A stretch of DNA of 64,000 nucleotides, from positions 1 to 64,000 of the forward strand of contig NZ_JADYVD010000038.1 of the NCBI RefSeq assembly GCF_020193575.1, written 5' to 3'. Positions within the stretch are counted from its first letter, which is position 1. Each line of letters begins with the position of its first letter. Origin of the DNA: Ensifer sp. IC4062. Lineage in GTDB: Bacteria > Pseudomonadota > Alphaproteobacteria > Rhizobiales > Rhizobiaceae. A program made the position numbers and the translations under genes. The notes beneath the pieces were generated by a model that did no database searches, was not told the origin of the DNA, and worked only from the letters and a program-made list of their open reading frames with translations. Positions 54,160 to 62,871 of the stretch are shown here, piece after piece.

Positions 54160-54788
54160 TGCAGTTGCACGTAGGGCATCGGGACAATGGTTGAAAAGGT
54201 TGGAGCAATCACGGCCACGCCATATTCCAGGCCCACGCACACAAATGAGAGCACCTCCGTCACCTCGGAGCCTGATGGGGTTTGGATCGCCCATCGGCAG
54301 TCCGCCATCACGGCCGGCCTCGAAGAAAGAGCGCACGCCAAACGCGAGGCCGGGAAGGGGCACCAACACGAGCGTGACAGCAACAGCGATACAAAGCGCC
54401 GTGACAATGATCATCCAAGCGCGGATACCGACCACAAGCATCTGCTATCAGGCGAAAGCGAACGCATAGGTACGGGGAATTTAGACGACGACGTCCCCTT
54501 CGGTGAGCATTCTGGCTATGTTTGAGATACGGCCTGCTCTCGTTCACTTATCCGGCGCAATTAGGCTCAGCTTCGCAACTGCAACCCGACGGCCCAGTTC
54601 GACCTCCTAAGAACTGCCAGCGGAACCGCTGAAGATCGCAAACCTTCAACCATCCTCCCGTACGTTCAATAATGAGTCCACGCCACCAGTACGATCGGGA
54701 GTGAAACTGGCGTCGCTCGGAAAGCCGGGCGATCCCGAGCGAGACGGCCTGCGGCGGTTTCTCATATTCCTCTTCGAAAGGGTTCTTC
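54160..54788. other. Intergenic region with predicted operator and possible decayed membrane gene
   Basis: 629 bp. The operator-like repeat lies at 54645-54669. On the minus strand, 54441 to about 54160 encodes in one frame MIIVTALCIAVAVTLVLVPL and FFEAGRDGGLPMGDPNPIRL, and in a neighbouring frame VTEVLSFVCVGLEYGVAVIA and PTFSTIVPMPYVQLH. Joined, these would make a coherent two-helix protein, so it could be a frameshifted small membrane protein, but I cannot name it and it would overlap the end of the LysE gene. Confidence 0.35.
54645..54669 (-). promoter_or_regulatory. Predicted AraC-type operator, site 7
   Basis: On the minus strand TTGAACGTACGGG is followed 20 bp later by TTGAAGG; both pentamers exact. 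It lies 120 bp before the isochorismatase-family start, in the opposite orientation. It shares TTGAACGTAC with site 6. Confidence 0.5.
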
Positions 54789-55400
54789 ATGTCCGCCACC
54801 CCGGGTTTCATCCGCAAGGAAGACGCCGTTGTTCTGATGCTTGATCATCAGACCGGCCTCTTTTCGCTCGTCAGAGACTTCCAGCCCGACGAATTCCGCA
54901 ACAACGTCCTCGCCCTTGGGGCCACTGCTAAGTACTTCGGCCTTCCCACGATTCTGGCGACGAGCATGGATCAGGGGCCAAACGGCGTGCTCCTTCCGCA
55001 ACTCAGGGAGATTCTCCCGGACGCGCCCGTTATCAAGCGTCCCGGCGAGATCAACGCTTGGGACAACCCCGAATTCCTCTCGACCCTCAAGGCGACGGGC
55101 AAAAAGCAGATCATCGTCGCGGGCATCGTAACCGACGTATGCGTGGCTATGCCAACGCTCTCGGCGCTCGCCGAAGGCTACGAAGTCTTCGTGGTCGTGG
55201 ACGCGTCCGGAACCTTCAGCAACGTCGCGCGCGACGCCGCTCACACTCGTATGGCGAATGCCGGCGCACAGCTGATCAACTGGTTCGCCGTTGCGTGCGA
55301 ACTTCAGCGCGACTGGCGAAACGGGGTCGAAGGCCTCGCTGCTCTCTTCGAGAAGCATATCCCGGATTACGGCAATCTCATCAGCGGACTGAAGAGATAG
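54789..55400 (+). CDS. Isochorismatase-family hydrolase, YcaC-like
   Basis: A 203-residue cysteine hydrolase. The triad is complete: Asp19 (MLDHQTG), Lys83 (VIKRPGEINAW) and Cys118 (GIVTDVCVA). The NAWDNPEF and TDVCVAMPTLSALAEGYEV phrases place it near YcaC-like proteins of unknown substrate, not true isochorismatases. The start follows AAAGGG. It stands alone, with an operator-like repeat upstream and a hairpin downstream. Confidence 0.93.
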   Translation: MSATPGFIRKEDAVVLMLDHQTGLFSLVRDFQPDEFRNNVLALGATAKYFGLPTILATSMDQGPNGVLLPQLREILPDAPVIKRPGEINAWDNPEFLSTLKATGKKQIIVAGIVTDVCVAMPTLSALAEGYEVFVVVDASGTFSNVARDAAHTRMANAGAQLINWFAVACELQRDWRNGVEGLAALFEKHIPDYGNLISGLKR

Positions 55401-55423
55401 CCAGAGCGCTCTCCGGCTGCGGG

Positions 55424-55443
55424 GAGGGCGGATTACCGCCCTC
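55424..55443 (+). terminator. Hairpin after the isochorismatase-family gene
   Basis: Perfect stem GAGGGCGG/CCGCCCTC with loop ATTA, 24 bp after the stop. The following bases (TCTACCC) are poor in T, so termination efficiency is uncertain. Confidence 0.5.
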
Positions 55444-55652
55444 TCTACCCACGAGACCGAGCATGAGGGCCATTCTCAATCATCGCCATAGCTCGCTGTC
55501 TGTTGCAATCGATGGGAGTGGGACGCTTTGCTTTCCCGCAACTCATGCCGATGGTTGCTTATACTGAGCTTCCTCCGTCGATCTGGCTGGACGCCGTCTG
55601 GCAGCTTTTCGGCGCGGCGGCCGACTGATCGCGATAAATCTGGTGCTAATCT

Positions 55653-56681
55653 ATGACTTCTTCTTCCGCACAAGTTACGTCGGACGGACTGGAACGTAAG
55701 CAAGGTCTTCGCCTGCCGTTGGTCCCGGCTTCGGCGTTCGGCATGGTCCTGGGAACCGCCGGACTTGCGAATGCCTGGCGTGCAGGAACCTCATATTGGG
55801 GACTTCCTGAGGAAATCGGAAGCGGTCTAACTATAGCAGCTGTCATCGTATGGGTCTTGCTGGCAGCCCTTTTCGCTCTGAAATGGCTCGTCTTCCGCAA
55901 GGAGGCAGTCGAGGAGGTCTACCACCCGGTGCAATGCTGTTTCGTCGGTCTGCTCGGTGTCTCGACGATGTTGGCGGCAGGGGCGCTGCTGCCATGGTGG
56001 CCGGAGTGCGCGAAGGCGCTCTTTTGGGCCGGCTTCGTCTACACGCTCGCCTTTGGCGTCTGGCGTACGGGCGATCTTTGGCACGGCGGCCGCGATCCGT
56101 CGACGACGACTGCCGTTTTATACCTTCCTACCGTCGCCGGTTCGTTTGTAACGGCTATCGTGGGCACCCATTTCGCTGGCGCGGTTTTCGGACAAATGGC
56201 TTTCGGAGCAGGTCTGTTCTCCTGGTTGGCGATCGAGTCCGTATTGCTGCATCGGTTATTGACGGCGGTCGAACTCCCGGAGGCCATTCGCCCGACCATC
56301 GGCATCCAGTTAGCACCTACAGCGGTCGGGTCGGTCGCCTATCTCAGCACAACCTCGGGACCTCCAGATATCCTGATCATGACGATGTTCGGCTACGCCG
56401 TGTTGCAGACCTTACTTATGCTCAGGATATTGCCGTGGGTAATGAAGCACGGCATCTCAGCCTCCTATTGGGCGTTCACATTCGGGGCGACTTCGCTCGC
56501 CACAGCGGCCATCAAGCTGGCTCAGCGCGACGCGGGCGAGCCGATCGAGCAGATGGCCGGCGTGGCCTTCGTATTGGCCAATGTTACGGTGGGAATCGTC
56601 GCGCTTTTTAGCTTCGTCCTGCTCCTGCGGGGCGGTCTGTTCCGTGCCAAGCGTATTGGGGATGCTGGCGGTATTGCTTGA
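55653..56681 (+). CDS. TehA/SLAC1-family transporter
   Basis: A 342-residue protein with about ten hydrophobic helices. The start of the fold (PLVPASAFGMVLGTAGLANAW) and the later GTHFAGAVFGQMAFGAGLFSW and LAPTAVGSVAYLS fit the TDT/TehA group, which includes tellurite-resistance protein TehA and plant SLAC1 anion channels. Likely transports an anion or dicarboxylate. The start has no good ribosome-binding site; frames further upstream are not better. No partner genes. Confidence 0.88.
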   Translation: MTSSSAQVTSDGLERKQGLRLPLVPASAFGMVLGTAGLANAWRAGTSYWGLPEEIGSGLTIAAVIVWVLLAALFALKWLVFRKEAVEEVYHPVQCCFVGLLGVSTMLAAGALLPWWPECAKALFWAGFVYTLAFGVWRTGDLWHGGRDPSTTTAVLYLPTVAGSFVTAIVGTHFAGAVFGQMAFGAGLFSWLAIESVLLHRLLTAVELPEAIRPTIGIQLAPTAVGSVAYLSTTSGPPDILIMTMFGYAVLQTLLMLRILPWVMKHGISASYWAFTFGATSLATAAIKLAQRDAGEPIEQMAGVAFVLANVTVGIVALFSFVLLLRGGLFRAKRIGDAGGIA

Positions 56682-57099
56682 GCCCAGAATGAAACCTCCG
56701 AAACAACGCAGTGCGTACCCCGATTGACAGTGGCGCTGCACGTTTGAGGCTCCTGGCGATGTTAGCTCGCGAATGACCTAAGTCTAAGGCAAAACCTATT
56801 GCACTAGAGGAGTCTCATTGGGCCGCATCTGAGAGGCTGGTCGCTTGACGCAAAGTTCAGGTCCACGGTTTTGTGGACGATGAGGCATTTTTCGTTTCCT
56901 ACAAAACCGACCCGATTTCGGCTGGTGCCATGATATTGTTCGGGAGCGAGCCCTCGGCGACTTCCTGCGCGCGGCTGTTTATCCATGAGCCTCGATCCTA
57001 AGCAAGGCAAAGGACCCGCGGCATCGCCATCGCAATCAATCTCGATCAGATCGAACGGAAGGCGAAGCAGGGTGGTGGGCTTAATCTGACGCCGGTCGA
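56682..57099. other. Intergenic region between convergent genes
   Basis: 418 bp between the TehA-like and ClpP-fold genes. Frames on the minus strand run through from the upstream gene without a start or motif. No terminator or repeat recognised. Confidence 0.4.
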
Positions 57100-58011
57100 T
57101 CAGCACCCATCGAGCGCCTTGATCCTGGAAATCAGGGTCTTCCCAAACACATACACGGTCTGAACATCCGCTCGCCCCTGGCAACGCCGCCCGGCATCTG
57201 TGGTGTATTGGTAGGAAACGCGGACACCATCGTCACCGCGCAACTTCGTCCCCGTGAGTTTCAGCGGTTCTGACATCGCACCGAAGAACGCATGGATGGA
57301 TGCTTCGTTGAAGGGGCCTTTACCTCGTTTGTCTGGAACGACCATGGCCGATGCCGTCTCACCATCGGCGGCCGATAACGCCGAGTAAAACGCGGTCACT
57401 GTAGCCATGGGATCGTGTGGCAACGCCTTAACCTCCTGAGCCGCGGTCAGGGCTGCTTCGGGTAGCAATGACTCGTACGAGATGCCGGCGGCCGGCGCTT
57501 TGTCGGCAGTCAGCCACTCGATGCCCTCCGGCGGGGCCGACGTCACGTAGATGATGGCGTTGTCCGGAAGCCCGTTCTGGTTGAGGTAGGCCCCGACGAG
57601 CGCGTTGCCGACGCCACTCTCACTGGCCTTGCCATTTACCACACGATAGGCGGCATGGAAGCCGAGCTTGGAGGTGCTATCTAGGAACCTCGGCGATCCG
57701 GCGAGCCATGTGAGGGCGCATGCTGATGCGCAAAGGGAACCTGGTGGAACGGCCGTCGCAAAGCCCCTGAGTTTGATGGCGCGGCCGATCTCGATCCCTG
57801 CCGTGACACTGCCGCCTTCGCTGTTGAGGACGACCATCGCGTTATCTGAGGCAGCGGCGATCTTCCTGAAGGTGGCGTCGTCACCTTCGTTGAGAACGCC
57901 GGTGACAGAGATGAAGTCGATACCGTCATCTCCTGCTTCCCGGTTGATTTCGACCGCCGCGGCAGGACCAGCAAGACCGACGGCCAACAGGCCAGCAAGA
58001 ACATAGCGCAT
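57100..58011 (-). CDS. Periplasmic ClpP/crotonase-fold protein (COG3904-like)
   Basis: A 303-residue exported protein (signal peptide YVLAGLLAVGLAGPAAA). Residues 20-170 resemble the ClpP fold: MVVLNSEGGSVTAGIEIGRA, then SLCASACALTWLAGSPRFLD (putative Ser nucleophile) and LGFHAAYRVVNGKASESGVG. The C-terminal part is a different small domain. Such proteins are annotated as predicted periplasmic proteases, but activity is unproven. The start follows GGGGTGAC. It stands alone. Confidence 0.82.
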   Translation of the reverse strand: MRYVLAGLLAVGLAGPAAAVEINREAGDDGIDFISVTGVLNEGDDATFRKIAAASDNAMVVLNSEGGSVTAGIEIGRAIKLRGFATAVPPGSLCASACALTWLAGSPRFLDSTSKLGFHAAYRVVNGKASESGVGNALVGAYLNQNGLPDNAIIYVTSAPPEGIEWLTADKAPAAGISYESLLPEAALTAAQEVKALPHDPMATVTAFYSALSAADGETASAMVVPDKRGKGPFNEASIHAFFGAMSEPLKLTGTKLRGDDGVRVSYQYTTDAGRRCQGRADVQTVYVFGKTLISRIKALDGC

Positions 58012-58268
58012 TTGTCACCCCAGGTTGTTCATCGCTATTGAACATCGCGGTGACGGACTTGCAAGCCGGCACCGCTTGCCCCATCTGCGGGTGGCGAGAA
58101 CTTACAGGAAAACGACGATCGTTGATTTCGACAGCAACGCTTAGATGCACCCACTCGAGGTGGCTCGGCCCCCTCGTAAATTCTGCGACAAAGAACATGC
58201 TGCGGCGTTCGACGTTCGAGGCTAGGCATCCACCAAGTCAGGCGGCAGGGGAACTCTGATCCCATCCG

Positions 58269-59625
58269 TCAAGACAATCCTCGAAGCAATGTTGGGATCA
58301 GTTCGGAGACGGTCGGGTGGATCGGTACCGCCCATTGAAGGTCCGTGAAGGGTGTCTTGGATGTCATCGCGTCGATGAAACCGTGGATCGCCTCGTCGCC
58401 TTCAATACCAAGAATCGTGGCTCCCAGGATTTCCTTGGTGTCGGCATCCGCCACAACCTTCATGAATCCCAGCGTTTCGTTGCGTTCCTTTGCGCGGCCG
58501 ACCCTGGACATGGTGCGGCTGGACACAGCGACGTTTCGTCCCGTCGCGCGGGCTTCCTTTTCGGTCATCCCGACCCGTCCAAGCGGGGGGATCGATGTAC
58601 AGCGCATAGGCGGGCACCCTGCTCGAAACCTTGCGGTCATCGGCATCAAGCAGGTTTGCCGCAACGATCTCGAAATCGTTGTATGACGTATGCGTGAACG
58701 CCCCACGACCGTTGCAATCGCCAAGTGCCCAGATGCCCGGTACGTTGGTTTCGAGACGGTCGTTGACTTGGATGTAGCCGCGGGCGTCTGTTTCGACGCC
58801 AGCCGTTTCGAGTCCGAGATCGTCGGTGTTGGGCCGCCGCCCCGTGGCGACGAGGACATGGCTCACGTCACGGGACATGCCATCCGCGTTCAGAAGAATA
58901 TCCTCTCCCTTCCTCGAGAAGGAGATTTCGCTCACTCCGGTATGGACGGCGATGCCTTCGCCGGCGAAGATGTCCCGAATGGCGCTCGAGATGTCTTCGT
59001 CCTCGCGAGGAGCGAGCCGAGCTCCACGTTCAATCACGGTGACCTCGGAGCCGAAGCGCCGATACATCTGAGCAAACTCCAGACCGATGTAGCTCCCACC
59101 GATAACGGCCAAGTGGCGGGGCAGGGTGTCCATTTCGAGGATAGAGGTGCTCGTCAGATAGTCGACATCCTCGATTCCAGGGAAGGTCGGAATAACCGGA
59201 CGTGCGCCAACGTTTATGAAGATGCGAGGTGCGGTCAGCTCTGAACCGTTCACGACCACTGTATCAGCGGCGACGAACCGCGCATGGCCATAGATGATCG
59301 ACAGGTTCTCAAGGCCACCCAGCCAATCTATGAGCCCTTTCCTGGCGTCCATGGTCACGGTCTGAGCGCGCTTTCTCACGACGCTCATATCCACCGACAC
59401 CTCTCCGCCGATCTTCACGCCAAAATCATCAGTCCGACGGGCGACGTAAGCTGCCCGTGCGCTCGCGACCAGCGTCTTTGTAGGCATGCAGCCCGCGTTG
59501 ACGCATGTCCCACCGAGGAACTTCCGCTCTATCAATGCCACCTTGAGGCCGTTTTCCGCCATCCTGGCGGCGAGAAACGGGCCGGCCTGGCCTGCGCCGA
59601 TGAATATCGCATCGTACTGCCGCAT
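58269..59625 (-). pseudogene. Class I disulfide oxidoreductase (mercuric reductase-like), frameshifted in a G6 run
   Basis: The frame from 59625 reads FAD-binding FIGAGQAGPFLAARMAENG, redox disulfide GGTCVNAGCMPTK (Cys41, Cys46), VIGGSYIGLEFAQMYRRFG and GRGAFTHTSYNDF, then loses its frame at ALYIDPP. The end GRVGMTEKEARATG...HPTVSELIPTLL continues in another frame. Removing one base from the six Gs at 58585-58590 joins the two into a full enzyme. So a single insertion breaks it, or it is a sequencing error. It overlaps the DUF4126 stop (TAATG) and lies last in the second Ior operon. Confidence 0.88.
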
Positions 59626-60083
59626 TAGACTGCTCCGACAACAAGGATAGCGCCGATGATCGCGACGGCGTCTTCGATGAACGCTGCCGGCCTATCCTTG
59701 CCGAAGGCCGCCGCCATCTTCCCACGGGCTGCCGCACCGCCGTATGTACCGATGACCGCGCCGATCACACCTGCGATCAGACCTCCGACCAAAACGTCTC
59801 CGGATGCGCCGATCGTTGCACCAGTCAAAGCCCCGACAACGATTCTCGTGCCGAACTGTACCGGCACCTTGCGGCTCGGCGTCGTCGGGAGCTGGTCGCT
59901 GATCAGTTCCCCGATCGCGGCGACCGTGAATATCCAGGGCGTCCAGCGATAGCCCATGAAGGCCAGGGAGGACGAAGACACGTCAAACCATCCAAGCCAT
60001 GCAGCCCAGGCGACGGCGGCAGGTGCGGTCATGGCGCGCAGTCCCGCGATGACCCCGATCAGAAGAGCGAGAATGAGAAGCAT
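59625..60083 (-). CDS. DUF4126 family membrane protein
   Basis: A 152-residue hydrophobic protein with the DUF4126 layout: LLILALLIGVIAGLRAMTAP at the start, AAIGELISDQLPTTPSRK, and glycine-rich C-terminal helices (VLVGGLIAGVIGAVIGTYGG). Members are small, uncharacterised inner-membrane proteins. The start follows AAAAGGAA. It lies between the Ior large subunit gene (12 bp) and the oxidoreductase gene (1-bp overlap). Confidence 0.88.
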   Translation of the reverse strand: MLLILALLIGVIAGLRAMTAPAAVAWAAWLGWFDVSSSSLAFMGYRWTPWIFTVAAIGELISDQLPTTPSRKVPVQFGTRIVVGALTGATIGASGDVLVGGLIAGVIGAVIGTYGGAAARGKMAAAFGKDRPAAFIEDAVAIIGAILVVGAV

Positions 60084-60095
60084 TGAAGTTTCCTT

Positions 60096-62387
60096 TTATG
60101 GCTGGATGGCTTCCTTGACCGCCTCGGCGGTTATTGGGATGTGCCGGAGACGTGCACCGGAAGCGGCGAAAATGGCATTTGCGATGGCTGGTCCAACGAC
60201 CGTGGTTGGGGGTTCGCCAAGCCCTGTGGGTGCTTCGCGGCTATCGACGAAACTGATGTCGAGGGGCGGGGTGTCGGCGATCCTGAGAGGGGTGTAGGTG
60301 TCGAGGTTTCGATCGGCCACCTGGCCGTTTTCGAACCGGGTGCCCTCGAACAATGCGAGGCTCGCGCCCCAGAGCGTGGCTCCTTCAGCCTGCGCCAGTG
60401 CCCCGCCGGGGTCGACGATGGTTCCCGCGTCGATGACCGATGTCAGTCGCTCGACCTTCACGTTGCCGGTCGCCCGGTCGACGGAGACATGCGCCACGCA
60501 GGCGACCCAGGTCGGCATTTCGCGCTCCTGACCGAAGCTCGTCGCCACTCCGAGGCCGTGTCCGTCGGGGAGCGGGTTGCCCCATCCCGCGCGCTCGGCG
60601 ACTGTTCGCAGTACATTTGCCTGGCGGAGCGCGCCGCCGACGCTGTTAGGTGCGGAACCAGCGTTTCGGCCGGTACCCTTGAGCAGGCCAATGCGGAATT
60701 CGACCGGATCAGCTCCCACATCGTGTGCTGCCTCGTCCATGAAGCTCTCTAGTGCCCAGTTCGTCCATCCGGGACCGACCGATCTAAGCCAACCAGGACG
60801 AAACGTGGCTCGGGCGAGATCGTTGGAGATCGCCCTGACCTTCTGTGCCCCCACCTCGTACCAGTGGTCGGCACCGTTGATGGAGAACGGATCGAACGGG
60901 ATGCCATTGGCACCTTTTGGCATGAAAAATGGGGCGAGTACCTCTGTTGGCCAGCCAGCGGCAGCGTGATGCTCCATCGCAACCACTTTCTTGTTCGGGT
61001 CGAGCGCCATTCGAAGCGTCTGGACGGCCGGCGAGCGCACAGAGTCGAACCTGCAGTCGTCCTCTCTGGTGAGAATCATCTTGACCGGAGCGTTGAGGGC
61101 CTTCGCGGTCAGAGCGGCAGGAACTGCGTAATCGCCGTTAAGCCGCCGACCAAACCCGCCGCCCAGCATGTAGGTCTTGAGGACGACCGTCTCCTCGGGA
61201 CGACTGAGCGCCTTCGCAAGCGTCGGCAAAATCAGGCTCTGCCACTGATTCCCCGTGTGAATTTCGAAGATGCCATCCTTCTCGAATGCCAACGCGTTCG
61301 TCGGCTCCAGCTGGAAATGGAGAGCTGTGGCGTTGGTATACGTCCGTTCGATGATATGCTCGGCGCGGCCGAACACCGCTTCGGTGTTCGTGTTCCCTGT
61401 GTCGAGAATTGAGCCGACCTTACCTTCGGCGATCAACGCCGCGCCATGATCCTGCAGGTCCTTCTCTGACACCTCGTTAGTGGGGCCAGCGTTCCAGGTC
61501 ACACGCAGCTGATCTGCGGCGCGCATCGCGGCGACATAGGTCTCCCCGATCGCCATGACCCAGCCGGGTACCGTGTCCGTTGAATCGTCGAGGACTATCG
61601 AACGGATATATCCCTTCACACCTCGTGCGTCGCTGTCATCGACTGTCACGACCTTCGATCCGTATCTTGTCGGTGGGAGTACCGGACGGGCGTAGACCAT
61701 GCCCTCGATGCGGGCATCTATGCCATAGCGCGCGCTCCCATCGATTTTCGGGGGGATATCTAGCGCGCGGACGGGGCGGCCGATTAGCCTGCGCTCCTCC
61801 ACCGGCTTGGTCGGCATCGCTGCGAGTTGATCTGACGTGTACGTTCTGACGATCCCGCTTTTTACGATTGTTCCGTAGTCGATGCTCCGGTCCCCGCTGA
61901 CGACTTTGCCCTCTCGGGCACGGCATTCGGCCTCCGGAACGCCGAGCAACTCCGCTCCGCGCTCGATTAACGCCTGCCGCCCGGCAGCTCCCGCTTTGCT
62001 GAAGATCGGCCAGGTCTGGGAAACCGACCAGCTGCCGCCGGTGACCATGAGGCCCCATTTGGCGGCGGAGTCGACATGCGTGATGCGGACCTGGTCCCAG
62101 GAGACTTCGAGTTCGTCCGCGATGATCCTTGCGAGCGACGTTCCTACATGCTGTCCCATCTCCGCGCGGATGATATTGACTTCCACAACGCCGTTGCCGT
62201 CGATGGAATACCAGATGGTTGGCTCGAAGGTCTTCTCCGGCACGATCTCATCGCCTGACGGCAGCGCCATCGAACCACTGGCGTAGTTCGCGAAACCAAA
62301 TGCCGCCACTGCGCCCGAGGCGGCAATCAGGAAGCTGCGCCTCGTCAGGTTTCCCGCCGAGTGTCGAACGTCACCGATCCTAGCCAT
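60096..62387 (-). CDS. Molybdopterin-binding subunit of a molybdenum hydroxylase, IorB type (operon 2)
   Basis: A 763-residue protein with a Tat signal (LTRRSFLIAASGAVAAFGFA, Arg16-Arg17), so it is exported folded. Motifs include IIRAEMGQHVGTSLARIIAD, the GGGFGRRLNGDY segment and APTGLGEPPTTVVGPAIANAIF near the C-terminus. It is related to, but clearly different from, the protein at 14039. It overlaps the 2Fe-2S subunit gene by 8 bp. The operon also has a triheme cytochrome c, suggesting delivery of electrons to the respiratory chain. The substrate is unknown. Confidence 0.92.
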   Translation of the reverse strand: MARIGDVRHSAGNLTRRSFLIAASGAVAAFGFANYASGSMALPSGDEIVPEKTFEPTIWYSIDGNGVVEVNIIRAEMGQHVGTSLARIIADELEVSWDQVRITHVDSAAKWGLMVTGGSWSVSQTWPIFSKAGAAGRQALIERGAELLGVPEAECRAREGKVVSGDRSIDYGTIVKSGIVRTYTSDQLAAMPTKPVEERRLIGRPVRALDIPPKIDGSARYGIDARIEGMVYARPVLPPTRYGSKVVTVDDSDARGVKGYIRSIVLDDSTDTVPGWVMAIGETYVAAMRAADQLRVTWNAGPTNEVSEKDLQDHGAALIAEGKVGSILDTGNTNTEAVFGRAEHIIERTYTNATALHFQLEPTNALAFEKDGIFEIHTGNQWQSLILPTLAKALSRPEETVVLKTYMLGGGFGRRLNGDYAVPAALTAKALNAPVKMILTREDDCRFDSVRSPAVQTLRMALDPNKKVVAMEHHAAAGWPTEVLAPFFMPKGANGIPFDPFSINGADHWYEVGAQKVRAISNDLARATFRPGWLRSVGPGWTNWALESFMDEAAHDVGADPVEFRIGLLKGTGRNAGSAPNSVGGALRQANVLRTVAERAGWGNPLPDGHGLGVATSFGQEREMPTWVACVAHVSVDRATGNVKVERLTSVIDAGTIVDPGGALAQAEGATLWGASLALFEGTRFENGQVADRNLDTYTPLRIADTPPLDISFVDSREAPTGLGEPPTTVVGPAIANAIFAASGARLRHIPITAEAVKEAIQP

Positions 62388-62871
62388 GGGTCTGAGCCTC
62401 CTTAGCGATCGCGGCGGCGCGCTTGACTGCGGCTCGAATGCGCGGATAGGTCATGCAGCGGCACAGGTTGCCCGCCATGACAGCGTCGATGATTTCGTCC
62501 GTCGGCTCGGGAAAATCCGAGAGAAGCGTGACAGCTTGCATTATCTGTCCGGACTGACAGTAGCCGCATTGCGGAACTTGCATTTCGCTCCACGCCTTCT
62601 GTACTGGATGGGAGGCGTTCGAGGACAAACCCTCGATCGTAGTCACTTCGCCTCCGTCCACCGCCGAAATAGGCGTGACGCAGGATCGGAGCGCACGGCC
62701 ACCGACGTGGACAGTGCACGCGCCACACATGCCGATGCCGCAGCCGAACTTGGTGCCCGTAAGGCCGACATTGTCGCGGATGAACCAGAGCAGGGGCGTG
62801 TCTGCCGCTTCTCGGGTCGACACGGGTTTACCGTTCACCGAAAACGATATGGGGTTCTGGACGTTAGTCAT
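62380..62871 (-). CDS. 2Fe-2S subunit of a molybdenum hydroxylase, IorA type (operon 2)
   Basis: A 163-residue protein with both iron-sulfur sites: KFGCGIGMCGACTVHVGGRA (Cys44, 49, 52, then 64) and CGYCQSGQ with LCRCMTY. It overlaps the cytochrome c gene stop by 8 bp and the large-subunit start by 8 bp, so all three are translated as a unit. The start follows CAGGAG. Confidence 0.93.
   Translation of the reverse strand: MTNVQNPISFSVNGKPVSTREAADTPLLWFIRDNVGLTGTKFGCGIGMCGACTVHVGGRALRSCVTPISAVDGGEVTTIEGLSSNASHPVQKAWSEMQVPQCGYCQSGQIMQAVTLLSDFPEPTDEIIDAVMAGNLCRCMTYPRIRAAVKRAAAIAKEAQTHG

Noticed and set aside
54187-54525. Plus-strand frame rich in Asp, His, Glu and Lys
   Set aside because: No ribosome-binding site and no known family; its composition is what the reverse of a hydrophobic minus-strand stretch would give.
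58038-58065. TTGAAC followed by TTGCAAG upstream of the ClpP-fold gene
   Set aside because: The spacing is 21 and the second half does not match, so it was not counted as an operator copy.
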